Shown here in pieces: positions 1-9,983 of a stretch of 64,000 nucleotides of DNA. How positions within the stretch are numbered: position 1 is the stretch's first letter; each line of letters starts with the position of its first letter. This DNA is from Telmatactis stephensoni (Eukaryota; Cnidaria; Anthozoa; Actiniaria; Isophelliidae), in contig JALIZF010001809.1 of the NCBI GenBank assembly GCA_029948255.1, positions 744,001 to 808,000 on the forward strand. Direction: 5' to 3'. The notes under the pieces were generated by a model. The model saw only the letters and a program-made list of their open reading frames with translations, did not search any database and had not been told where the DNA came from. The position numbers and the translations under genes were made by a program.

Positions 1-8
1 TTTACAAT

Positions 9-1320
9 GGGGACAGAATCATCGAGAACAACAGGAATTTGAACAAAACTGTCATATAAACAATATTCATTGTGTTTGATGGCTGTTACTACTTTTTCAC
101 TGCATTTTCTATCAATGTTTTGTTTTTGTTGCTGAGTTGTCCCCTCTCACGACCATGTTCCTTAGCGATTGTTTTGATGTCACGTCAATGAAATGGGCCG
201 CAATTGCAATTAAAACCATCGATTGTACTAAAAGTGATCGCATTCCTCTCGTAAACATCTCCAAAATGTATTTGAATTACAAATGTTATGTGCAATACAT
301 GCCTGAGTTCTGTTCCTTCATTTGCATGTATACAGATTTGATGCACAAACGATTCAGAAGAACCGAGCTCTATAGCAAAGCGAGTGAAAATACATAACTA
401 AAACGGAACACACTGGTAAGTTGTTTAAGCCCGTCAGTAGGGGGTGGCGGGAAGATTCCAACACCGACTTGCGCTTTGGCTCAGCGGAATTTAAACAAAG
501 TGAAGAACCATGTACGGCATTGTTTTTTATTTAAAAAAGTTTAGTACATACATGTTAGTGTCATTATTACATGTTATTGAACTCGAGATTGACTGAGATT
601 GAAAAATTGCGATTGGCAAGAAATTGATCATCATTATAAGCGAGCTCAGAGTTTAAGAATCATTTTCAGTGCGCATGCGATTTTATCCTGAACTTCTCAC
701 CTTCTTTTGTTTAAACCTTCGATGTTTTTGTTTTTAATTAAACAAAAGAAGGTGAGACATTCGGGATAATATATCGCATGCGCATTAGAAACGATTCTTA
801 AACTCTGAACTAGCTTATACACCAGTTCAGTTCTGTTTGAATTCCTCTTTTGTTGCCTACAAGTATGCGCGCGCATACATGTAGGCAACATTACTGCACA
901 TTGCCGTATCTCAATTGCCCTATTTCCCTATGACGTCTCACCAAAACAATCTATTGTTTAAACGCTAAATATCACGGTTGTAAGAGGGGGCAACTCAGCA
1001 ACAACACAAAGAAAATCGGGTCATAATTGGATCGAAACTTCTTCAAGCATAAGAAAATTAATATTAAAATGCAGTTTATAGAACGAACGAACAAAAACGA
1101 ACTGGTGAGTCGAGTGATTATTTGCAAACTATTCAAGGTAGAGGTAGTGAGTGTGAGAGTATAATGTCCCCCAATTAGTGCGAGAGCGCTAGAAGACTAG
1201 GACACTTAAATAAACAGTTATTTTATTTTAAGAAAAGTGGTAACAGCCATCAAATGCAATAAATATTGTTTGTTTAATAATTTCGTTCAAATTCCTGTTG
1301 TTCTCTATGATTCTGTCCCC
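9..1320. mobile_element. Large nested foldback (inverted-repeat) element
   Basis: The first about 100 bases (GGGGACAGAATC onward) recur as a diverged reverse complement at about 1230-1320, ending GATTCTGTCCCC. A second inner pair matches too: the stretch around 122-150 (GTTGCTGAGTTG, CCCCTCTCAC) is mirrored at 979-1012. The arms therefore fold back over about 1.3 kb. No transposase reading frame is visible between them, so this looks like a non-autonomous DNA transposon or foldback element. The left end lies close to the window edge, so its true limit is uncertain. Confidence 0.6.
635..818. mobile_element. Small palindromic MITE nested in the larger foldback
   Basis: The left arm (ATAAGCGAGCTCAGAGTTTA, then GCGCATGCGAT and CTCACCTTCTTTTGTTTAAA) is repeated inverted at about 737-818. 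The loop is short and T-rich. The arms are about 80 bases with a few mismatches. It lies near the centre of the 9-1320 foldback and is either its innermost stem or a separate insertion. Confidence 0.6.
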
Positions 1321-2256
1321 ACGTAGACAAGCCGTGACGTCATAATGAAATATAGGGCAATTCACGAGAGAGGAAAACCGTACGAAACTTTGTTTACAAA
1401 TTGACGAGAACAATTAATGGGAACGTGAAGTAACACGGAAACTCATCTATACAGGCTTATGGATTGATTTAGGCATTTTATTCTTAGTATTACAAAAAAC
1501 AAGAACAAGGGAAAAAAAAGGAAAGGACAAACAAAAAAAACATTTCCAATTGCCGAACATTTTGCCGAACATTCTGCATAGAACTGGCATACTAATTTGT
1601 TTTTTGGTATCAGGTTCGAGTCCAAGAAAAAATATTTTTTTACTTGATATATTTTTTGTCGATTTTATTTCCCTTTTCTATATTTTGTTCTCTTAAAAAT
1701 GTGAGGAAGTAAAAGACTAGTCAATGAATGATGTTATTACTGAAAGTGACTGTTCAGTTTTAACGCAATTCAAGGCCTTGTTACGCGAAGCAATATGCAA
1801 TATGCTACAGACATCAACGAAGCTAGAGCATTGCTGGTGAGATGTCAACTCGAAAAGCAACTCTTTCTTGGTCGGCGATAAAACCAAATATATGTCAGAT
1901 TGGACTTGTTGGGGATTGAGAGGAGCTGCGAAAATGATTAAATTGCAAGTCGCGGGATAGATGGTTCACGCTGCAACTTGCTTCGCAACGTTGGGAAAAA
2001 GTAGAAGCTCGTTCACTTTTTTTGTGTAACTTGCAACGCAATTGTCGTTGCATTGCAAGTGGAAGAGAATGGATGTTATACGTGCGATCTCTTCTACAAC
2101 TTGCTATGCAACGAAAAAGAAACGTTTTGTACAATATGGCTTAGTTTAGAAACAAACTCCCACGGGCTATTCAAGCCATTATGAAAACAATGAATTAGGT
2201 CCCAATAAGATGCTAAAAAGATCAAATGCAAACTAAATTCGTTTCATTTAGAATTT
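1321..2256. other. Intergenic stretch without a supported gene
   Basis: This stretch lies beyond the 3' end of the first minicollagen gene. Short ORFs occur but none resembles a known protein. Between 1970 and 2120 the words GCAACTTGC and TTGCAA recur several times in both orientations, which suggests a degraded repeat that I cannot assign. Confidence 0.4.
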
Positions 2257-2262
2257 TTTATT
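2257..2262 (-). terminator. Candidate polyadenylation signal of first minicollagen gene
   Basis: AATAAA on the minus strand, about 120 bases past the TAA stop of the 2381-3725 gene. The distance suits a short 3' UTR. No transcript evidence is available. Confidence 0.45.
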
Positions 2263-2380
2263 CAATAAGTCAGTAACAAATATTCCACAGGATAGGTACA
2301 TATTTGCGTATCTGACAAAATAAAAAAAATTTAAAAAGACAATATGGTATCGCTAAGTTTTAAAGATACGTAGTATCAGC

Positions 2381-3725
2381 TTATTTGCCATGACAGCATG
2401 GTGGTGGTGGTGGTGGAGCGGGAGCGCCTGGTGGTCCTGCAGGTCCTGGTGGTCCTGGTGGTCCACATGGTCCGGGGCATCCTTTAAGTCCAGGGCATCC
2501 CTGGGGTCCTACACATCCTGCTGGTCCTGGAGGTCCTGGTGGTCCTGGGCGTGGTGGGGGTCCTGGTGGACCTGGTGGGCCTGGAAGGCCAACTGGTCCA
2601 GTCAATCCTTTAGGTCCTGGGCAACCTGCAGATCCTGGAGGTCCCTGACATCCTGATGGTCCTGGTGGTCCTGGAACAGCTGGTGCTGCTGGTGGTGGTG
2701 GTGGTGGTGGTGGTGGTGCAGGTGGTGGTGCACAACATTGTCCTAAAAACAAACAAAAAAAAAGTTATGGAAAAGCACAAGCCTTAAAAATAATATCTTG
2801 GATAAAAAGTGTTGTTTAAATTTGAAAACCTCTACTACAATCATGGTTTTCAATGACGGAAATTACTGACATCAAGTATGGTACATCTCAACTGAGAAGT
2901 TAGAATTTATCTATTAGTCAAATATGTCTGAGAAAAACATGCGTCATGCACATAATAATATTTATTGTAAACCAACAAGTGGCTAACTTCAAATCCTGCA
3001 ACATGATTGGCTATACTGCTATGGGTCTTCAGTTATGTACTATTAATAATCTAAGCAATTTTTTAAGTTGTTCTAAAATTTCCGGCACCAATTAGCGTGA
3101 CCAGGGTTTTGAAGCAACTGTCGTTAACTGATCATGACAAAGCAATTTAATCAGTGCAATTCTTAAGGATAACTGACTAACAAATAAAATATAGAGTTCC
3201 TTGAAAATATCAACTATGGAGCGAGAAAGCTACAACTTCTTTTATGAATCAAAAATCCAAATCTCATGGAACTTAAAATGGATTACTTAAATGACCAGTT
3301 TCACTTTCGGTAACTAACTGGAATATTGTGGTATAATGATATATGATGTAAATGAAATTTAGCAAACGAATTTATATCCATTAATATCCATTAACGTTCT
3401 ATAAATAAGCATTTAAAACGAAATTATCACCAAAAAATGGTAAAAAGCAGTACCGTTACCTAGATGATGCTTAATTAGTTCATTATAGAAAACAATCATC
3501 ATATTTAAGTTAAATATGAAATTGACAAAGTTTTATCGTAATTAAATTAGTTCTTGAACATCTCAAAAAGAAAAAGAAAACCACAAAGGAGAAAAGAAAA
3601 ATCAGTAAAACTTTAGCTGGAAAGGTCTAAATAAGAGTCAAAAATCACTTACTTTTTTCCAGGGATTTTGCGTGGGCAACGCAGATAACTGCGGCCACTA
3701 CGACAAAAACTAATTTCAAATCCAT
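2381..3725 (-). CDS. Minicollagen-like protein 1, cysteine-poor ends (144 aa)
   Basis: Minicollagens are disulphide-linked structural collagens of the nematocyst capsule wall. The CDS joins 3653-3725 (24 codons plus one base) to 2381-2742, with a GTAAGT donor and a TTTTTAG acceptor in phase 1. Residues 1-19 form a signal peptide ending A-H-A. A short propeptide ends in K24-R25, and the R codon is created by the splice. The mature chain starts QCC, then a polyproline run, 28 triplets (13 Gly-X-Y, one PRP break, 14 Gly-X-Y), a second polyproline run and a C-terminal CCHGK. Canonical minicollagens have six-cysteine CRDs at both ends, but here each is reduced to one CC pair. At least six cysteines sit inside the Gly-X-Y region instead (GCQ, GCP, GCV, GPC and others), which is unusual. 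It is the most downstream of three same-strand relatives. Family assignment is firm; the assembly role is inference. Confidence 0.88.
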
Positions 3726-3823
3726 TTCTAGAAGGAAAACAAGATTATTGATCAGTAAGAAGGTCTTCCGTAGAAAAGTAAAAGTTAAAAACCCTCAAAA
3801 TATGTTTTGTAGAGTCCACTTAC

Positions 3824-3908
3824 TAGATTCGAGTTGACTGTACTGACTGTCACTCTGTCTGTGACAAATTATCTTCCTCAAAGGATGACATAGCACCTAC
3901 ATCATCGC
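3824..3908 (-). promoter_or_regulatory. Probable non-coding first exon of minicollagen-like gene 1
   Basis: A consensus donor (CTA|GTAAGT, GT at 3822-3823) lies upstream of the gene, and an acceptor (CCTTCTAG) sits two bases before the ATG at 3725. This implies a 5' UTR exon ending at 3824. Its start near 3908 is only a guess, from spacing to the TATA-like sequence at 3935-3943. Confidence 0.45.
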
Positions 3909-3934
3909 TTTGTGATTGGTCAGCACATAAATCA

Positions 3935-3943
3935 ACATAAATA
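3935..3943 (-). promoter_or_regulatory. TATA-like box of minicollagen-like gene 1
   Basis: CTATTTATG on the minus strand, about 110 bases upstream of the predicted donor of the non-coding first exon. A GACCAATC sequence lies just downstream. Assigned by position and composition only. Confidence 0.3.
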
Positions 3944-5354
3944 GGCTGGTATGAAGCGCTTAGGTGATGAAGATGAGCCTGAGGTGAAGAAAAGGTCAAA
4001 CATTTTTACACCTCAGATTCAAATTATTTTTTGCATTGTGAAGTCATAAAACCCTTTTTTCCGCACAATGAAGGACTAATTAAGATTTTTCATTGCCGTA
4101 GGCTTTTCTGTTGTTTTGGATTTAAATTTTTGTTTAGTGAAAACACGGTGGGTTGTTAAAAGTTGTAAGAATAAACTATTAATTTAACAGGTGTTGTAAA
4201 AACACTTACACAATATTAGCAACGACACCTATTTCAGGTTATATTTTCAGGTTGCCATCTGATGGAATCCCAACATGTTGAGGATCCCTATTTCAAGGGG
4301 GACTATGAGATTTCAACCCCACCCTTTCTTTCTTGTCAGCTAATGGTTTGATTTAATAAGAGAACAATTGATTTATTTGCTTTTGGCAGGTGGACAAGTG
4401 GCTTTACTCGAGTGACTTAACTCGAGAGGCATTATGGGATGGAATTAGAAAAAAATTAGTCTACAAGTTTATTTTCCCTCTTCCTTGGTATTCTGAATTC
4501 AAAGACCATGATCTTTATGGGTCATAAGCCATATAAGCAGTTTAGCAATGAGTATTTATGAGTACAAATGCTAGCAATGGCTGGGAACTTGAAATATTGA
4601 AGCCATTTGACTACCCTTCGTATCTTTTTATTTGTCATGGCATAAGAGGAATACAAAGGCATAAAAAGCACTAACTGTTTGGTCATATACATTTATATTG
4701 AAATTCAAAAATGATTTTCTTTGTAAAGATCCAGCTTATAAACGCTTAGTGTATTTAAAACAGCAGGCCATCGGAATCCCTTTTTTGTTTATCGAACCGT
4801 CACCAATTTGCTCAAGCGATCAACAGGTACCAGTCCCTCACGTCTTGTGAGATCACCTGCAATGACCAGTTAATGTCACCAGTTGTGTTGTCAAAATTTA
4901 ATGAGACAGTTTATCTGCAAAACAGGAAATTTTTTCCCAGTGTATTGTGTTTAAGATGTTAAAAGTGTTTTCTCATACGACGTTTAACTTTCCAACATGA
5001 AACAATGACAAAGATCCAATTCATTTAGATTTGATATTTGGGAAACAGATGCCATCAGTTTAACGAGATATCTCAGTAAGAAAATCTATAAGCTATTTGT
5101 ATTATCTGGAGATTTGAAAAGAAAAGGTAATTAAATAGAACGGCTGAAAAATATGTGAAATTTTAGGCTAACTCAACAAGAGGTTTTGATGGAAACGAGT
5201 TAGTCGAAAAAATAAGAGATTTACAGTAAGTGTCTGAAGAAAGAAATGTTATGTCTATTTCGTTTTCCCAGTAAATTTAGTGACATGACACTGAAGAAAA
5301 AACACGGATCAATTGACAGTTTACTCTTGTTTTATTTTCACAAGCAGACCAATT
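3944..5354. other. Intergenic region between minicollagen-like genes 1 and 2
   Basis: AT-rich sequence with no ORF of coding character. It should hold upstream control sequences of gene 1 and the 3' flank of gene 2. I see no clear repeat. Confidence 0.4.
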
Positions 5355-5360
5355 TTTATT
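5355..5360 (-). terminator. Candidate polyadenylation signal of second minicollagen gene
   Basis: AATAAA on the minus strand, about 67 bases past the TAA stop of the 5427-6970 gene. Confidence 0.45.
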
Positions 5361-5426
5361 ATTTAAACTTACATAAGTTAGAAGAACAATTATCGAATGA
5401 ATAAAGTGATACCTAGTATCATGAAC

Positions 5427-6970
5427 TTAACATGGAGGACATGGGGGAGGGCAAGGAGCAGGACATGGGGGAGGGCAAGGAGCAGGACACGGTGCAGGTG
5501 GAGGTGGACAGCACTGTGGTGGTGGTGGTGGAGCGGGAGCGCCTGGTGGTCCTGGAGGTCCTGGGGGTCCAGGTGGTCCGCATGGTCCAGGGCATCCCTT
5601 AAGACCGGGGCATCCTGGCTGTCCAGGTGGTCCCATACATCCTGGTGGTCCTGGTGGTCCTGGGCGTGGTGGAGGTCCTGCTGGTCCTGGAGGTCCAGGT
5701 GGTCCACATGGTCCATTGCATCCCTTAGGTCCTGGGCATCCTGGTGCTCCTGGTGGTCCCATACATCCGCTTGGTCCTGGTGGTCCAGGCTGAGCAGGGC
5801 ATGGAGCAGGGCATGGTGCTGGGCATGGAGCTGGGCATGGAGCTGGGCATGGAGCCGGGCAGGGAGCAGGACAGCATTGTCTTTTAGAGCCTGTAAGTTT
5901 AAAAGAAAATACAGTATACTTAGAAAACAAACTTATGATCATGAAACATTCTTGATACTAGCTTGTACTCTCCCACCGATTCGATGGACCGTTGGTTTGT
6001 AAGAACGGTCTAAGCACCGTAATTAAATGTGGAAGGAAAGTGATTAAGCGTTTAACGACTATCAAAACTGACCACTTTCATTTGATAAGCATTTACTACA
6101 TGAATTAAAAAAGGTCTATTTACAGGATACATAGCTGTTAAAACTTGCCTAGGTATAAAATGGTTCACTAATTGGTATGATCTCATTGTATAAATTAAAA
6201 CAAAAATTGAAAACATTTTCATTTTTTTAAAGATGTATGACAAAATCTTAAAGGTATGTAACTAAAATTAAATATTACCAAAAGATAAATGATATTAATA
6301 TTAATTCTCAGTTAAAAAAAGGCGTTGGTTCTTCTTTTTATTTTATTTTATTTTATTTTATTTATTTATTTATTTTAAATTTCATCTCAAAGAAATAAAA
6401 GATACCTTGAAAGAAAATATATTGATTTCACAATCAAATAAATAAAGTCCTTTTGATGGTCCAAAAAAGAAAAACTTCATGAATTGAGCTTTCCATGACA
6501 AAAGCAAAACCTATCATATAATTCGACAAATAATAAAAGACCCCAATCCTAACAAAGAAAAGTCTTAATTATTTAACTTTTTTGAGTTCGTCTTTATGTT
6601 TTAACCACGTAGACTCCTTCTCAACACAACAAACATTTTTAATCGTTTTTTTTCCTTCTTATTCTCACTTAGAATAATAAGAGAAGCAAAGAATAATATA
6701 GAGAAGCAAAACAAAGAATATAAAGTCAAAATGTCAAAACTTATAGATATCTATTCACTGCAATTTTATTCGGTTTATGGATATATGAAGCCTATCAAAA
6801 ATTCATAAACTGCCAACGAAAAACTAGAAATCCTAAAAGAACCACAAATCTAAAACAAATTAAAAAGAAAACTTTTACTTACCAGACTTGGCCGTCTTCT
6901 TTTTGACCGATTTGGCCGAGGCAATCGCTGCCAAGGCAATAACTATACAAAGTACTAGTTGGATCTTCAT
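5427..6970 (-). CDS. Minicollagen-like protein 2 with CC-(PAPC)n ends (183 aa)
   Basis: A secreted nematocyst-type minicollagen. The CDS joins 6883-6970 (29 codons plus one base) to 5427-5890 through a phase-1 intron with a G|GTAAGT donor and a CTTACAG acceptor. Residues 1-19 are a signal peptide (ends A-S-A). A lysine-rich propeptide runs to K32-R33. The mature protein starts QCC followed by six PAPC units, so cysteines recur every fourth residue. The helix follows: 13 Gly-X-Y triplets, one PRP break, 14 triplets. Both halves carry matching in-helix cysteines (GCM, GCP, GPC). A polyproline run leads to a second cysteine array: CC, PPPPAPC, then PAPC and PPPC units ending PPC. Standard minicollagen CRDs end in CC, but these begin with CC, so the pattern is reversed and extended. 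Its helix is clearly related to gene 1. Confidence 0.9.
6335..6376. repeat. (TTTTA)n/(TTTA)n microsatellite in minicollagen-like gene 2 intron
   Basis: A run of TTTTA and then TTTA units within the 992-bp intron that separates the signal/propeptide exon from the mature-protein exon. Confidence 0.8.
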
Positions 6971-7322
6971 TTTAAACCTAGAAAAATTAAGATCATATAA
7001 AAAGGGATTAATTGTCAAAACAATACACAAATCCAAATATTCTTAAGATAAATATTTTGATTTAGAAAAGAATGGACTTATATCTGCTTAGGAATTAAAT
7101 TAGCGGGAATAAGCTAAGAGAGCAGGAAAATAAAGCACAAAAGCTCAACAATAGAAGACGAAAATATAGATGAAAATAACGAAATTAGTTCCAAAACGTA
7201 TATGTAAAAGAACGTGACGCAAATATTCAGAAAACAACAACAATTAAAAGATAGACAAAATATAACTAAAGGAAAAAAGGAAAGCACTTGACTTTGAGCA
7301 AATCAACCTCAGATGTTCTTAC

Positions 7323-7355
7323 CTCAGTCAACTCTAGCTATGGAGTTCTGGTTGT
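7323..7355 (-). promoter_or_regulatory. Probable non-coding first exon of minicollagen-like gene 2
   Basis: A strong donor (ACTGAG|GTAAGA on the minus strand) pairs with an acceptor (TTTCTAG) seven bases before the ATG at 6970. Together they imply a short 5' UTR exon. The 5' end is estimated from the TATA box at 7380-7386. The arrangement matches that of minicollagen-like gene 1. Confidence 0.5.
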
Positions 7356-7379
7356 GAGCGTAGCTAAATGGTCGAGTTT

Positions 7380-7386
7380 CTTTATA
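7380..7386 (-). promoter_or_regulatory. TATA box of minicollagen-like gene 2
   Basis: TATAAAG in the context GCTATAAAGA on the minus strand. It lies about 57 bases upstream of the predicted first-exon donor, so transcription would start near 7355. Confidence 0.5.
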
Positions 7387-8908
7387 GCGATTGCTTTTAA
7401 AATCATTAATTATTATGGGACTGGGCTGGTTAGATAATGATGTCAGTTACTGGTTCTTTTTGTTTTGTCTACTGGTGGTACCATTTACATGAATCGCTTG
7501 ACTACTTCCCCAACAGGTTAGGAAAAATCATCTCATCCAGTTACAAACTGAAAAGAAGTATTAGAGAAAAGTTGAATAATGACGGAGAAAAATTCATTTT
7601 TGTGCAAAGGCAGAGGTTAATTTAAGAAAATGTTTAGGATAGGTATGCTATTGTTTAGACTCCAATATAGGTATTTATGCATATAATAAATATTAAAGAA
7701 TCTACGATTGAACGAATTCCTAATTTGGGAGCTACGTCACCGATCTAAATTTGACAGCCCCTGTCAACGGAAATTTGGGCACAAGTCAAAAACTATTTGG
7801 TCATTTGATACCAGGCATATTACAGTGGATGTGTCCACTTATTTGCAACATGGAGTCCTGTGATTGGCTAACTGGTTTATACAGTTTTCAACTTCACTAA
7901 TTACCATAAATGTAGTCAGATCATTACAACATCCTCATAATTTGATAATGATCATACGTTTTACCCTGAAGTCAGGAGCCAAAATGATAAGATCAATAAA
8001 ACCAGTGAGTGTCCTTTTGTTCCCTACAAAGGTTATTGTTTGACAAGCATGTTGTTCTGCTTTATAAACAAGCAATCACAAATATTTACAAATATTTGAT
8101 TTTCTCAACCAGTTTGTAACGTCAAAAACGTTATTTTTTGTATCAATTAGATTTGCTTTGGAAACAATTAGATCTGCTTTGGAAAATAACCAAATCAGTT
8201 AATCCTTTAGCCATTTTATCTTAATTATTTTATTTTTTTAAACACATCCCCTTTTTTACAGTTTCAATTTATAATATTATGTTTAATATTATTTATTCAT
8301 AAATCTTTTGATATGGACGTTGCTAATGATTTTTAACCTTTTTCTATATAAATATTCTATGATGAATTTTATCTCGAAAAGTAGCAAATTAAAAAAATAC
8401 TGATTTATCAGTTCAAAAATAATTTCTGGGTTTCATGCTATGATCTAGTAAAATAATCCAAGTTCAGTGGCCAGCCATAGAAATCATTTTGTTCATTGTT
8501 TTCTCAAGACATATAGGCACAATAGACACCTTGGCATTTGAAGGAATTTTGAATTTTTGAATTTTGAAGGAACATCTACAATTGTATCTGTAAATTATAA
8601 TATACATATTCCCATCCTTCCAAGTCAATATCGCTAATTAATATTTTGAACACACTATCATATTTTGCAATGCATTCATGTTATGCCACTCGATGATAAT
8701 AACCAATAATGGCTCAAAATAGCACATTTGTTCATTCCTTTTTTTATCGTTATTACTTTTTTGCAGTGATTCTCATTCAGGAGGCCCGGAAACGTCAATG
8801 GCCAGCTTCCGATTTTCTGAGATGCACTTGGTGTTTTCATGCCTCAGGAGCCTTGGAACACCAATAAAAACACCATTTTGGTCCAGCAGGTCGGGAATGT
8901 AATAAAAT

Positions 8909-9030
8909 CCCGCATAAAAGAACCCGTGATTTCTGTGTAAAATGTATAAAATGTCATGTGTGGTTCTTATATATTGGGTGCTTAATTGCTCAATTTTCTG
9001 CCTGGAGGTTCTTAGTTTATCTTATGCGGG
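8909..9030. repeat. Imperfect inverted repeat, possible MITE remnant
   Basis: CCCGCATAAAAGAACC at 8909 is mirrored by GGTTCTTAG...CTTATGCGGG ending at 9030. The arms are about 20 bases with a small insertion in one. No other copy is visible in the window. Confidence 0.4.
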
Positions 9031-9285
9031 TTTTTACTTTTATTACAACACGAGAGGTATTTTGGTGAATAGAACTGTCGTCTCAAATAATAGACTACAT
9101 TGCTGTTACAGTCCGTGTACCTATATATTAAAGGCAACTCTGTTGAATCGGTAACGTTTATACGTATTATTATTTCTTTGTTCGTCGTTATATGATCAAC
9201 GAAAGAAAAACAGAAAAAAAACGGTTGTATCTTAAGTGGTTTTTAGGTCATGTAAAAGCAAAACAAAAAAATGAACACACAAAGT

Positions 9286-9289
<4 letters not shown>

Positions 9290-9338
<49 letters not shown>
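9290..9338. repeat. (GA)n microsatellite
   Basis: About 25 uninterrupted GA units, then an impure purine tail to about 9360. It generates an artefactual Glu-Arg ORF on the plus strand. Confidence 0.95.
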
Positions 9339-9346
<8 letters not shown>

Positions 9347-9620
9347 GGAGAGGGAGAAAAGAAAACGAAACGAAGAACATGAGTTTTGAATTGTATAGTT
9401 TTATTTTAAGAATGTATTTTATGCTTATCTTCTTCGAAACATTTCAGAATTTTTGCTTAAAAGCACGTTTTCATGTAAAAAAAACCCAGTTTAATCACTT
9501 AAGAAACAATAACCATAATGATGAACAAAGAAATAAATGAATAAACACATTCGTTTTATGTCAGTATGCCAACTCATCATTACAATCAAAAACAACATAT
9601 CTATAACATGTTTTAGAAGT

Positions 9621-9626
9621 TTTATT
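9621..9626 (-). terminator. Candidate polyadenylation signal of giant minicollagen gene
   Basis: AATAAA on the minus strand about 360 bases beyond the stop at 9984. It is the first clear one I noticed in the 3' flank, so it is only tentative. Confidence 0.25.
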
Positions 9627-9983
9627 TTTTGACAATTAAGTTATTTTTAACAAAACTTCATGCTTTAGCATCATGGGACTATTTTAGGCCCCAAGTCTTG
9701 AACGGTTTTAAATCGAACATGAACTAGAATTATCAAATAATTGTATTAAATGTGGGAAAAGTGGCGAGGTAAAAATAACTGAATGAAATTTAAATCAAAA
9801 TAATTCCTTAGTATCCAAAAAAATGATACCATTTGAATTTACTATACTCTTTTACTGAGGGATCTCGCCTTCATTAGGTATTCTTTGTTTCTTGTTCAAG
9901 AATTAAGTATTTTATAGGTTCCTAATTGTGACAAGTACAGACGATTGGACGTGCGACAATCATCATTAACTGAGCTTTTTGCT

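Larger units (their letters stand above)
7387..9620. other. Intergenic region between minicollagen-like genes 2 and 3
   Basis: AT-rich DNA with no supported gene. It holds an imperfect inverted repeat at 8909-9030 and a (GA)n tract at 9290-9338, both listed separately. Short ORFs here lack coding character. Confidence 0.4.

Noticed and set aside
2390..2656. Trp-rich plus-strand ORF opposite minicollagen-like gene 1
   Set aside because: It is the antisense of Gly-Pro codons (GGTCCT gives Trp/Ser-rich frames). The minus strand has the signal peptide, splice sites and KR site.
5397..6002. 201-codon Trp/Ser/Arg-rich plus-strand ORF
   Set aside because: A shadow of minicollagen-like gene 2 on the opposite strand; no signal peptide or domain.
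9271..9540. Plus-strand ORF with Arg-Glu repeats
   Set aside because: Produced by the (GA)n tract; the rest has no coding character.
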